Shown: positions 36,621 through 45,472 of the stretch, piece after piece
How positions within the stretch are numbered: position 1 is the first letter of the stretch
Layout: every line of letters begins with the position of its first letter
From: Aquimarina latercula DSM 2041
GTDB lineage: Bacteria; Bacteroidota; Bacteroidia; Flavobacteriales; Flavobacteriaceae
Assembly: GCF_000430645.1 (NCBI RefSeq)
Contig: NZ_KE387185.1
Location: 186,001 to 250,000, forward strand
DNA: 64,000 bases
Direction: 5' to 3'
Notes under the pieces: model-generated
Databases searched by the model: none
Seen by the model: the letters and a program-made list of their open reading frames with translations, nothing else
Told to the model about the DNA's origin: nothing
Program-made: the position numbers and the translations under genes

Positions 36621-37315
36621 AATCTTCCTCTCATTATTTGTTGTATTTCACTATGCATAAATGTATATAACTTTCCTCCGTTATTAGGGAAAAGTTCTGA
36701 GTCGGGCTTTTCAAAAAAACTCATAAGAGCTTTTGGTATTCTTTGTTGGAGCTTTTCTCTCATTGAAAAAAAATCTTCTCCCTTTTCTATTGGAATTTCT
36801 TCCGTTTTTATGATGGAGCCAGTATCTATACCCGAATTTATATGGTGCAAAGTAAGTTCACATTTCTTATTTACCAAATAATTCCACTCTATCGCATTCA
36901 TTCCCTTTATTTGTGGTAAAGTTGCATAATGAATATTTAATATTTTTGAGTTTACATTATCGACAAAATTTCTAGACAAAATTTGATCAATCGCTGCAAC
37001 TATAAAATCATATTTTTTTGAAAACAATAATTGAATTGTCTTATCGGAATTATAATTTTTGACTTTATAAGTATTAACCCCTAAGCTTTTAAAATATTTA
37101 TAATTCTTTTCTGTTTTTTTTTGCAAGTTTTTAGAAACAGAACCAATGCTACCAAATTTTCTTTTTGCCAAATAAGCTTTAATATACTCTATCAAAGCTG
37201 TTTTTCCATAATAAATATCTACCTCATAACCAGCATTTAGGCAGTTTTCTATCACAGTTTTCTTCCAGTTCACATTATCCATTAAAGGATAATTAAATAT
37301 AAAGGCTAACTTCAT
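36617..37315 (-). CDS. Formyltransferase-fold protein, probable sugar N-formyltransferase
   Basis: Its 232 residues include the formyltransferase catalytic triad pattern: N127 and H129 (NIHYATLPQIKGMNA) and D164 (SGIDTG), as in methionyl-tRNA and sugar formyltransferases that use 10-formyltetrahydrofolate. It lacks the C-terminal OB domain of Fmt, so a small-molecule or sugar substrate is more likely. It differs from the VioF-like protein at 44719. Its amino-sugar substrate is unknown but may be generated by the adjacent deacetylases. It overlaps the unknown gene upstream by 23 bases. Confidence 0.75.
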   Translation of the reverse strand: MKLAFIFNYPLMDNVNWKKTVIENCLNAGYEVDIYYGKTALIEYIKAYLAKRKFGSIGSVSKNLQKKTEKNYKYFKSLGVNTYKVKNYNSDKTIQLLFSKKYDFIVAAIDQILSRNFVDNVNSKILNIHYATLPQIKGMNAIEWNYLVNKKCELTLHHINSGIDTGSIIKTEEIPIEKGEDFFSMREKLQQRIPKALMSFFEKPDSELFPNNGGKLYTFMHSEIQQIMRGRF

Positions 37316-38300
37316 TCTTAAGCAAATCTTTTACTTTTATTTTTAGCTGAAGACATTCAATGAAATAACATAGTGTCCACACAGGATATTTAAAGGGAGA
37401 ACCATACTTATAAACCGGAAAAGAATTTGATATTAAATTTTTTCTATTTAATTTCTGAACCAACTTTCCCAAATCCAGAATAAAAAACCCCGCATTAGCA
37501 TATCTGAAATCTTTACTTAGTATCGTATATCTAAAAAATAATTTAGCAATCAAAAAACTTCCAGAAAGACTAATCCGATCACCTTTTTTTATTACTATAG
37601 AATAAATCGTCTTATGACCAACAAAAATTCTATGCAGCTTTTCGATATAGCTCTCTAAACACTTTAAAATCTTTTCACTTTTAGTATCTTCATAAATATC
37701 AAATGTTATATTTAATAAATAACCTAGTTCATGACTCGTAGATTCTTTTTTATTACTAAAAGAATTTGACATCATAATTTCAGAAATTTTTTTATTCGAA
37801 ATATAACGCACTACTTCGGATTCTAAATGTTTATTATCAATTATTCCAGTAAGATAATCAAATCTCAGTTTAAGTAATTTTATATGCGTTGAGTCAATAT
37901 GAATTTTTTCAGAACATCTATAGATTATTTCTTTTATTTTTTTTGATGTAGGCTCAGTATCTTCAATACAAAAATATAATTGACAAAAGTTGAACAATTC
38001 ATTTTGATTAATTATTTCTGATGGTACCTTTAATTCTAACACCAAATTATCTGGATTTCGTATTTCTTTTTTAATTGTATTATTCAATTTTATGAAGTAT
38101 CCTGTGGACTTAACACAAATTGCTTTTGACTTTATTCCAAAAATGTTTCTTTCTTTATTTAAAAATCCTTCTTTTGAAGAATATTTGGATCTTAAGATAT
38201 TAAATGACTTTACTAAATGTTCTTCATCTGAATAACCAGAAAAACGTATGTATTTAAACCATTTAAAAAGAAAGTAATGGTATAGTATATCTAATGCCAC
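37293..38300 (-). CDS. Unknown protein of polysaccharide locus
   Basis: I do not recognise this 335-residue protein. It starts with GTG directly after the upstream GT4 stop; no ATG is suitably placed. There is a short hydrophobic aromatic N-terminus (LDILYHYFLFKWFKYIRF), then a lysine-rich helical body without clear membrane spans. A pattern of paired helices near 180-300 recalls alpha/alpha-barrel proteins such as glycoside hydrolases, epimerases or lyases. AGFFILDLGKLVQKL and YGSPFKYPVWTLCYFIE are the most distinctive segments. Its overlap with both neighbours indicates a real gene working on the module C glycan. Confidence 0.6.
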   Translation of the reverse strand: MALDILYHYFLFKWFKYIRFSGYSDEEHLVKSFNILRSKYSSKEGFLNKERNIFGIKSKAICVKSTGYFIKLNNTIKKEIRNPDNLVLELKVPSEIINQNELFNFCQLYFCIEDTEPTSKKIKEIIYRCSEKIHIDSTHIKLLKLRFDYLTGIIDNKHLESEVVRYISNKKISEIMMSNSFSNKKESTSHELGYLLNITFDIYEDTKSEKILKCLESYIEKLHRIFVGHKTIYSIVIKKGDRISLSGSFLIAKLFFRYTILSKDFRYANAGFFILDLGKLVQKLNRKNLISNSFPVYKYGSPFKYPVWTLCYFIECLQLKIKVKDLLKNEVSLYI

Positions 38301-39536
38301 TTAATTTAAGTTTAAAAACTTTGAATATTCTTTTTTATAAAGTTCTGCGTTCCGAACCCAACTCTTTTCATTTATCACGAATTTTCTCGCATTTTCTCCT
38401 ATAATTTTTCTTTCTTCCTGAGACAATTTAGAAACTTGGTCGATAACCTCAATTAGAGATTCTATCTTGTCTGATTTGAATAAAAACCCATGATCACAGT
38501 TTGATAATAAGTCTTTTATTCCTCCAACATCACTCCCTATAAAAATTTTCTTATACGCCATTGCTTCTAATGGCTTTAATGGAGTAACGGTATCCGTTAT
38601 TTTATTTTTAAGCCTAGGATTAACTATTACATCTATTTCTTGATATGCTTTATACACTTCAGAAGGATTAATGCTCCCTTTATATTCTACATACCTATCT
38701 AGTGAGTATTCTTTAATTTTTTCTTTTATGACTTCTAACTCTTTTGCCTCTCTTACAGATCCATATATAATTAATTTAATTTTTTTTTCATTATTGTTGA
38801 TGATCTGGAGAGCTCTAAGCATAAAAGGAATTCCTTCATATGGTGTTATTGATCCAATATAACCTAATGTTATCTGATCTCTTACAAAACCTTCTTTTAT
38901 TTTCGATAAGTTTTTTGAAATTAACGTGGTATTAACTGCATTTTTAATTACCACAAGTTTTTCCTTTTTTATTCCTAGGTCTATTAATTGATCTTTTAAA
39001 TTCTCGTTAATCACAAAAACTTTTTTGCTCAACCTCATTGTAAATAACTCAATTTTTAGCACCAATTTGGTAGAAAGTTTATGAATAAAGGTTTTGTATA
39101 AAGAATCCTTTGGAAGCATCCATAAAGACCGAACTTCATAAAAAACAGGTATCTTAAGTATTTTTCCAACTATTACAGAAGATATACCACAAAAAAACAT
39201 TGCGTGTGCATGTAAAACATCTGGTTTTTGAAACTTACTTAACTTATATAATTGAAAAATAAATTTATTGATTTTAAAAACCTTTTTAAAACGTTTAAAG
39301 AAGCTCTTATATTGATCTGAAATTTCGTTTTTAGAGCTACTTTCAACATTACTTCTATAATACCTTACATTATCAATTACCTCAATTTTTTTTTGGGATT
39401 CATTGCTTAAAAAAGGTACTGTAATTGCAAAAGCTTCAATACCAATCTCATTTTGCGACATTAAAATATCTCTACTCCTAATACTAGATCCGGATATCTG
39501 CGGTAGCGATTGGTACAGAACATGTAAAACTTTCAT
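38301..39536 (-). CDS. Glycosyltransferase family 4
   Basis: A 411-residue GT4 enzyme. MKVLHVLYQSLPQISGSSIRS opens the acceptor domain; YEVRSLWMLP, KNAVNT and GYIGSITPYEGIPFMLRAL lead into the donor domain; NPRLKNKITDTVTPLKPLEAMAYKK contains the conserved glutamate. The DTVTPLKPLEAMA motif resembles GT4 enzymes of PEP-CTERM-linked exopolysaccharide loci. It is the first gene of a minus-strand run to 33019, with its own -7 element and a divergent plus-strand gene next to it. Confidence 0.9.
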   Translation of the reverse strand: MKVLHVLYQSLPQISGSSIRSRDILMSQNEIGIEAFAITVPFLSNESQKKIEVIDNVRYYRSNVESSSKNEISDQYKSFFKRFKKVFKINKFIFQLYKLSKFQKPDVLHAHAMFFCGISSVIVGKILKIPVFYEVRSLWMLPKDSLYKTFIHKLSTKLVLKIELFTMRLSKKVFVINENLKDQLIDLGIKKEKLVVIKNAVNTTLISKNLSKIKEGFVRDQITLGYIGSITPYEGIPFMLRALQIINNNEKKIKLIIYGSVREAKELEVIKEKIKEYSLDRYVEYKGSINPSEVYKAYQEIDVIVNPRLKNKITDTVTPLKPLEAMAYKKIFIGSDVGGIKDLLSNCDHGFLFKSDKIESLIEVIDQVSKLSQEERKIIGENARKFVINEKSWVRNAELYKKEYSKFLNLN

Positions 39537-39556
39537 TTATGGTAATTAAATTTGAG

Positions 39557-39564
39557 CAAAAATA
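39557..39564 (-). promoter_or_regulatory. Candidate -7 element for the GT4 to deacetylase operon
   Basis: TATTTTTG on the minus strand, 21 bases before the GT4 start. It lies in the 55-base divergent gap, so a promoter is required here for each direction; the plus-strand one is less clear. Confidence 0.45.
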
Positions 39565-39591
39565 TAGTATTTTGCCATCTAATTTATTCTT

Positions 39592-40860
39592 ATGAGGAAC
39601 TTTTTAAAAAAAAACAATCAAACTTTTGTTTTGATACTTTCATTCTTCTTCTTTGGTAGCTTAATTCTTTTTTCTAATGATTTCAACAGTAAAATTATTA
39701 TACTATTTGTAGCTTATAGTATCTTCTCTTTTTTTTACTTCGGTTCTAAACAAAGGTTTATTAAAGTGATCTCATTTTATACTCCAATGCTCTTTTTATT
39801 TGGTTTATTATTACTTAGTCTTTTTTATTCTAAAGGTTTAAAAACAGGGCTTGGTAGAATTCAACATGTTATTCCCTTAGCTGTTTTCCCAATAATGTTC
39901 TCATTATTAAAAATTAGAAGGCTTACAATTCATAAAATTCTGCGATTCTTTCCTTTTGTTGTTCTAGCAGCTTGCCTTTATTCACATACTGTTACGATAA
40001 TTAGGTTTATCTCGAATAACGAACCTTCATTAAGACACTTTTTTAACTTAAATTATTCCTATGGTGCACTGGGTAATACTTTGGATCTTCATACGACCTA
40101 TTACTCAATATATATTTTGTTTGCAATTACTATCATACTTGAGAATTTTAAGAATTTGAAAAGCATAATACACAAAATATTGTATTTATTATTAATTGGA
40201 TATTTTTCTTCATTTATTCTTCAACTTGCGTCTCGAGTAAGTATTGTAACACTCTATCTAATTTTTCTGTTTTTCTCAATTAGATTTATATATGAAAAAC
40301 GACAAATTATGAAGGGAATATTTGTTATTATTGTTTTTCATGTTCTTTTATTCATTATAGGGTCTAATATGTCTATCACCAAATATCGTTTTCAGCATAT
40401 ATTTGGATTCACTTATTATACCGGATATACAGTAAATGACGGACAACACAAATTAAATTTATGGACAGCCGCTATTAATGCCAATGATAATTTACTAATC
40501 GGAAATGGAGTTGGAGATATTCAACCTTCTTTAAATGCTTCTTATAAAGAAAATGGATTAACAAAACCCCTTAAGGAAAATTATAATAGTCATAATCAAT
40601 ACATTGAATTTTATGTTGGATTAGGAATAATCGGGCTGCTTTTTTTCCTTTATTTACTATTCTACTATGGTTATTTATTCCTTAAAACTAAAAACTATTT
40701 AGGTGTACAGTTTATAATTTTAATTGCAATAATTTCATTTACAGAATGCATCTGGAACAGACATAATGGTATTGTATTTATCTGTTTTTTAATTGGACTA
40801 TTAGTTGGACAATCATTATCATTAGATGAAGACTCGGACCGACCTAGGTTATCTTTTTAA
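39592..40860 (+). CDS. O-antigen ligase/polymerase family membrane protein (plus strand)
   Basis: The 422 residues have about eleven transmembrane segments and a strong Wzy_C signature in the large loop: LIGNGVGDIQPSLNASY then NSHNQYIEFYVGLGIIG, similar to the proteins at 10893 and 21972. It is the only plus-strand gene within the polysaccharide locus. Its last 17 bases overlap the end of the convergent gene at 40844. It could be the ligase for the whole locus or a polymerase brought in with its own orientation. Sequence alone does not decide. Confidence 0.82.
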   Translation: MRNFLKKNNQTFVLILSFFFFGSLILFSNDFNSKIIILFVAYSIFSFFYFGSKQRFIKVISFYTPMLFLFGLLLLSLFYSKGLKTGLGRIQHVIPLAVFPIMFSLLKIRRLTIHKILRFFPFVVLAACLYSHTVTIIRFISNNEPSLRHFFNLNYSYGALGNTLDLHTTYYSIYILFAITIILENFKNLKSIIHKILYLLLIGYFSSFILQLASRVSIVTLYLIFLFFSIRFIYEKRQIMKGIFVIIVFHVLLFIIGSNMSITKYRFQHIFGFTYYTGYTVNDGQHKLNLWTAAINANDNLLIGNGVGDIQPSLNASYKENGLTKPLKENYNSHNQYIEFYVGLGIIGLLFFLYLLFYYGYLFLKTKNYLGVQFIILIAIISFTECIWNRHNGIVFICFLIGLLVGQSLSLDEDSDRPRLSF

Positions 40861-42094
40861 TTTCTTCTTTGCTGTTTTCGAAGGCTGTCAATAAAATCAA
40901 TATAAATAAAAAACTTATTTGGTACATATAGGAGGTAGTAAGTCCCATTATTAAAAAATATTGAATTACGAAAAGTCTGTGTCTTTTGTTTTTAATAGTT
41001 TTATAAATAATTAAATATAACATAAGTAAAATAAGTACACAAAACAATCCATATTTCATGTATAGGGTTAAATAGATATTATCCATGTATACATTATAAT
41101 TCTTGATATTCTCTCGATAAACGAACCAAGGAATAAAAAAAGTAGCTCCTATACCTTTCCCTAATAAATAGTGATACCATTCAAAACTACTTATTTTTTC
41201 AAAAAAAGGTGAAAATCGTCTTGTTTTTAATTGCTGCATCAATAAGTTAACGTCAAATAACGTAAGTACCCGTTTTCTTAGTACTTCATTAGAATAGAGC
41301 ATCAATATAATAAATCCTACACCACCTATTCCAAATAATAGTATTTTTCTCAAAAAAGCCTTAATATCATTTATCGAAAGTAAAAGATTAGTAACTAGGA
41401 TTGCCACAATTGCGATTAAAAAAGTTCGATTACCAGACAAAAAAACAGGAACAAAAACATATAGTAATTCAAAAAGACTTAGCTTTTGTTTTCTGGAAAT
41501 TTTTGAAATAAAGAAAAAAATACAGTAAAAGGTTCCTAAACTTATATATCTTATTTCCTCAGAATTTTTATAGTGAGGATCGTCTGTAAGCATACTTAAC
41601 AGGCCTGTTTTACTTAAAAGAATAAATAAGGACAGAATAACAAAAAAATTTATTTTTAATAATTTTTTAGCAAATTGCGAATCCCAGGATAGTTTATTAT
41701 TCTTAAAAATATCTATAAGTACAAACCCAATGCTAATAGAAATTAATGGTTTCAGATCTTTTAAAACATTTATAAATTCAAAACCATCAGGGTTCAATAA
41801 AGGGTTTATTAGCAGATAACTTAAAATAAAAACAACTAGAATTAGAGAAAAATAAAATGTCCATTGATTAATCCGTAATTTTTGAATAAGTCTTAACAAA
41901 TAGAAAATTATCGGAAACACTAAAAATGAATAATATACAGTAAATTGAAATCTAGTATGTAACAATGGGAAAGAAGGTGAAATAGGAAGAAGAACTAATA
42001 ACCCGATGAAGTTTTCTAAACGGTTAGAACGGACATATATCAATCCTGCAAATAAAAAAACCCCCAATAAAACAAAGAAAATGATGTTTCCCAT
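40844..42094 (-). CDS. O-antigen ligase-like/polymerase membrane protein
   Basis: A 416-residue protein with about eleven hydrophobic helices. The loop near 300 has HYLLGKGIGATFF and a following DNIYLTLYMKYGLF segment, the D-N-x-Y form of the H-N-x-x-L motif. It resembles O-antigen polymerases more than WaaL. It is downstream of the flippase gene at 42170 by about 75 bases, so it is the natural polymerase for the module C repeat unit. It converges with the plus-strand gene and shares 17 terminal bases with it. Confidence 0.7.
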   Translation of the reverse strand: MGNIIFFVLLGVFLFAGLIYVRSNRLENFIGLLVLLPISPSFPLLHTRFQFTVYYSFLVFPIIFYLLRLIQKLRINQWTFYFSLILVVFILSYLLINPLLNPDGFEFINVLKDLKPLISISIGFVLIDIFKNNKLSWDSQFAKKLLKINFFVILSLFILLSKTGLLSMLTDDPHYKNSEEIRYISLGTFYCIFFFISKISRKQKLSLFELLYVFVPVFLSGNRTFLIAIVAILVTNLLLSINDIKAFLRKILLFGIGGVGFIILMLYSNEVLRKRVLTLFDVNLLMQQLKTRRFSPFFEKISSFEWYHYLLGKGIGATFFIPWFVYRENIKNYNVYMDNIYLTLYMKYGLFCVLILLMLYLIIYKTIKNKRHRLFVIQYFLIMGLTTSYMYQISFLFILILLTAFENSKEEIKKIT

Positions 42095-42169
42095 TATAAT
42101 TTAGTGTTATGTATTGCAATTGAAATAATAATAAAATTTTTACTTTCTCTTAGACTAGTAATAGCCTAT

Positions 42170-43618
42170 TTATTCAGAACTAAGTTTTTTTGATAAAGTC
42201 TTTATCATTCTTCCGTTTACCACCCATTGAAAAAGACCAAAAAAAACAACAAAAATAAATAAGTTTACAATTAACTCTAAAATCAAATGTTCTATAACCA
42301 GTCGTTCTCTTAAAAAAATCAGTATTCCGGAAGCAATTGAACCTACTGCTATATTCTTAAACAGTATTTGAAAATATATGAAAAAAGATACACTAGACAT
42401 CCTTTTTACAAAGAAAAACCACCCTAATATCAACATTAACCCAGATAGGATACACATCCCCTTAATTACCCAAATAACAGATACATTTTTGGCTATTGCA
42501 TATACCACAATAATGGTAACTAATGCATTAGCTAAATTCCAATAAAAATCGTAATTGGTTTTTCCTTTTGCCACTACCAAACTATAATTTAATGATAATA
42601 TACTGCGAATAAGGATTAATATACTAAACCATTTTAAATAAGGGCTATCCAAAATATATTTTGCTCCATAGAATAATACCATTAATTCTTCTGACATTAC
42701 AAAGGAATAAAAAAACACAAAAGTAAAAATCAAAGTAGCAAATTCAATGAGATATAAAAAGGAAGTATTCAGCTTTTCTTTTTCATTTTGAAACCTAGGA
42801 AACAAAGCGTTACTAATTCGCATTATAATAGAACTCAAAATAAATTGTGGTTTTTTTATCAGCTGTTTCGCTAAGCTATAACCTCCCAAAATCTCTACCC
42901 CAACTAATTTACCTAAGATCATAATGTCAAAGTCTCTTCCAAAATAATTCAACACTTGACTTCCTAACTGAAATCCACCAATAGTCAACATGTCCTTTAC
43001 TTCCTTCAGCTTAAATACTCGAAGAATAGGATAGGATTTTAATCCTTTATACAAAAACGCACAGCTTAATAGTATTGATTGTACTAAAGCAGTGAATATG
43101 ATAACCTCAATTCCTACTCTATATTGTAACAGTGTAATCATGAAAATAAAAGACATTAAGGCGGCTGTTATCTCTACGATTCCTATCAACTTAAACTGTA
43201 GCTCTTTTTGAAAAATGGTCTTATGTTGTTTACCTGCTATCAAAAACAAAAGGTTCACACCTGCAAGCGGCAATAACCAATACAATTCTGGTATTTCATA
43301 AAATATTGATAACATTGGAGTAATTGCTAACAAAATAAGATAAGATCCGATTGAAATTCCAAAATTAAACCAATATAGCGTCCCGTATTGCCTTTTGGTA
43401 ATGTTCTGCTTATGAAGAATGGCCGTAGTAATTCCCATATCTGTAAAGAGTTCAGTAAACCCTAACACAAATAAAATAATTGCAAAAACACCAAACTCCT
43501 CTTTAGACAAATAACGGGTTAATACAAAAATTTTCGTCGTATTAATAATTGTCACGATAACCATGGCTAGAGTAGACCATTTAGCACCACTGATTACCTT
43601 TTTTTTTATTTCACTCAT
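42170..43618 (-). CDS. Polysaccharide flippase, MOP superfamily (Wzx-like), copy 2
   Basis: The 482 residues have about fourteen helices and the WzxC/TuaB-type start KKVISGAKWSTLAMVIVTIINT, then TRYLSKEEFGVFAI and FTDMGITTAILHK. It differs clearly from copy 1 at 26618. It should flip the lipid-linked repeat unit carrying the Qui4NFo-type sugar made by the genes just upstream. The start overlaps the end of the WecF-like gene by eight bases, linking transferase and flippase translation. Confidence 0.9.
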   Translation of the reverse strand: MSEIKKKVISGAKWSTLAMVIVTIINTTKIFVLTRYLSKEEFGVFAIILFVLGFTELFTDMGITTAILHKQNITKRQYGTLYWFNFGISIGSYLILLAITPMLSIFYEIPELYWLLPLAGVNLLFLIAGKQHKTIFQKELQFKLIGIVEITAALMSFIFMITLLQYRVGIEVIIFTALVQSILLSCAFLYKGLKSYPILRVFKLKEVKDMLTIGGFQLGSQVLNYFGRDFDIMILGKLVGVEILGGYSLAKQLIKKPQFILSSIIMRISNALFPRFQNEKEKLNTSFLYLIEFATLIFTFVFFYSFVMSEELMVLFYGAKYILDSPYLKWFSILILIRSILSLNYSLVVAKGKTNYDFYWNLANALVTIIVVYAIAKNVSVIWVIKGMCILSGLMLILGWFFFVKRMSSVSFFIYFQILFKNIAVGSIASGILIFLRERLVIEHLILELIVNLFIFVVFFGLFQWVVNGRMIKTLSKKLSSE

Positions 43619-44726
43619 GAACTAATTTAACGATCTTATTAATATGTTCAATTGTCATTGTTTTAGAGTAAATAGAGCTCAAAAAATCAATATTAGTCTT
43701 TATCTCTTCCTGTTTTAGGCCCTTAAATTCGAAACCTTCTTCGAACTCACTTTCTATTGAGAAAACAGCTATACCTTTGTTTTTAAAATAATTAAAAACT
43801 GGGTTGTTTTCGCTTAAAAAGACTCGCATCCCAAGCCATAAACAAATTATTATATTTCCTACTGCTTGTTGCCTTTGGTGATTCATAATGGCTATTGAAC
43901 AATTGGATAGAATTTTCACATATTCCTCTGGAGGAAGAAACTCCGTAAGCGGAACATAATTTCTAAGATTATTGTTCTCTAAATAGTCTGTAAGTTCCTT
44001 TGCATATGTATTATTACCATAATTAATAGGTACAATTTTCTTTACTGGATCAAAGGTTTTTATTTTTTCAATCTCATTGAATACTTCGATATGATTTGAT
44101 GTAAAAGAACTAGAGTTTCCTATAAGAATATCCGTTGCTTCATTATTTACTTTGAAGTTTTTCAGCCTTAGGGTTTCGATATCTACATAATTAAAATGTA
44201 CATATCTCGCATTTGGTAAATAACCTTCAATATATTTTTTCTCAGTGGGAATTACTGTAGAATAAAATGCAACTTTTTTTAGTAGCTTTTTATATTTATA
44301 ATGGTAATAGTATCCTCTGTAATTTTCTTTTAACCTATAAAAAAATGATGTAATTCGATCAAATACTTTCTGAGTGTGAGGCAGTAGTAATTTTCCTTTA
44401 AATTTTGGTAATAAATAAATATCAGCCCCCCAAAAATGAACTATTATTTTTTCATAATTTCTAAAACTTTGTAAAAGCTTTAATTTAATCCTATCTAAAC
44501 CATGTATAAAGAAAGCCTGTTTTTGATCGCCTGTATTTTTGATATGTGAAATGAGTAGTTTATAATACACCAATTCCACTTTATTTTTTTGTTTTACAAA
44601 ACGAACTTCTTGATTTGCATTAAATAATACAATTATATAGCGATTCTTGTTTGGATATGCTTTTTCATAATTATCTATTAAATCATCTACAAACTTCTCA
44701 TCATTAATTATATGAAGGTTATTCAT
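43611..44726 (-). CDS. WecF-like (GT56) dTDP-4-amino-sugar transferase
   Basis: The 371 residues match the WecF/GT56 pattern: IVHFWGADIY near 90-99, ILIGNSSSFTSNHIEVFNEI near 200-219, a VPINYGNN block and IMNHQRQQAVGNIIICLWLG near the C-terminus. Enterobacterial WecF transfers Fuc4NAc from its dTDP donor in enterobacterial common antigen. Fuc4NAc and Qui4NFo share a 4-amino-4,6-dideoxyhexose core, so this enzyme is the likely transferase for the dTDP-Qui4NFo made by its neighbours. The gene overlaps the VioF-like gene by eight bases. Confidence 0.85.
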   Translation of the reverse strand: MNNLHIINDEKFVDDLIDNYEKAYPNKNRYIIVLFNANQEVRFVKQKNKVELVYYKLLISHIKNTGDQKQAFFIHGLDRIKLKLLQSFRNYEKIIVHFWGADIYLLPKFKGKLLLPHTQKVFDRITSFFYRLKENYRGYYYHYKYKKLLKKVAFYSTVIPTEKKYIEGYLPNARYVHFNYVDIETLRLKNFKVNNEATDILIGNSSSFTSNHIEVFNEIEKIKTFDPVKKIVPINYGNNTYAKELTDYLENNNLRNYVPLTEFLPPEEYVKILSNCSIAIMNHQRQQAVGNIIICLWLGMRVFLSENNPVFNYFKNKGIAVFSIESEFEEGFEFKGLKQEEIKTNIDFLSSIYSKTMTIEHINKIVKLVHE

Positions 44727-45462
44727 TATCTTCTTCTTTGGTAAATAAGTCTAACTTTAAATATACTTTTTTGCCATTATCTCCCATATAATATGCATTT
44801 AAATACTCTCCATGATTTAACGCCCTTAAATGATTAATGACTTCTCTATAAGTGACTTTTTTGTTTAAATCAATTTCTAACAAATTATTAAAATCTTTTT
44901 TTAATTTTAGTTCTCCCTTAATTTCTGGTTTAATAGTGTCATAATTGTTATTCACAATATTAGGCAAATTCTGAAGAAGCAGTTCTTTTTCTGCTTCTAA
45001 AACCTTATTATAGGCCGTTAAAGATGTGTCATAGTCAAATAACTCTACTTGCTTTCTTGCTATTATATTACCATTATCCAATTCATTATCAATTTCATGA
45101 ATTGTTGCTCCTAGAATATTATTTTCTATAATTGAAAAAACCTGCGGGTACCATCCTCTATTATGTGGATTAAATCCAGGATGAACATTAATACACTTTA
45201 CACCACTAACTAAATGCTCTGGGAAAAACTGTTTGCAATGAATTGAAAAAACCAAATCAAAAGTAGACATGATTGTGTCAACGTCCTCATGTTTTTTCAA
45301 ATCAAAGACCATTATTTCATCTAATTGCTGAAAGTCATCTGGATTTGAAAAGGGGCTAATTGAAAATGAAAGTGAAACGGGTAAATCCAACTCATCTGAT
45401 ATTTCTTTAAAAGAAATTGCCATATGCGGATTATCTGATATTACTAAAGCTTTATTGTACAT
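44719..45462 (-). CDS. vioF: dTDP-4-amino-4,6-dideoxyglucose formyltransferase (VioF-like)
   Basis: A 247-residue protein with the sugar N-formyltransferase core. SIHCKQFFPEHLV, NVHPGFNPHNRGWYPQVFSI and ATIHEIDNELDNGNII give the Asn-His-Asp triad at N92, H94 and D129. The long blocks resemble VioF and WlaRD, which formylate dTDP-Qui4N with 10-formyltetrahydrofolate. A C-terminal extension from about 200 (VTYREVINHLRALNHGEYLNAYY) fits the family. It lies between aminotransferase and WecF-like genes, completing a route to dTDP-Qui4NFo. Confidence 0.85.
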   Translation of the reverse strand: MYNKALVISDNPHMAISFKEISDELDLPVSLSFSISPFSNPDDFQQLDEIMVFDLKKHEDVDTIMSTFDLVFSIHCKQFFPEHLVSGVKCINVHPGFNPHNRGWYPQVFSIIENNILGATIHEIDNELDNGNIIARKQVELFDYDTSLTAYNKVLEAEKELLLQNLPNIVNNNYDTIKPEIKGELKLKKDFNNLLEIDLNKKVTYREVINHLRALNHGEYLNAYYMGDNGKKVYLKLDLFTKEEDNE

Positions 45463-45472
45463 TGTAATTGTA

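Noticed and set aside
33019-37315. A PEP-CTERM/exosortase system
   Set aside because: Only accessory-type enzymes are present; no exosortase and no PEP-CTERM tail is seen in any protein here.
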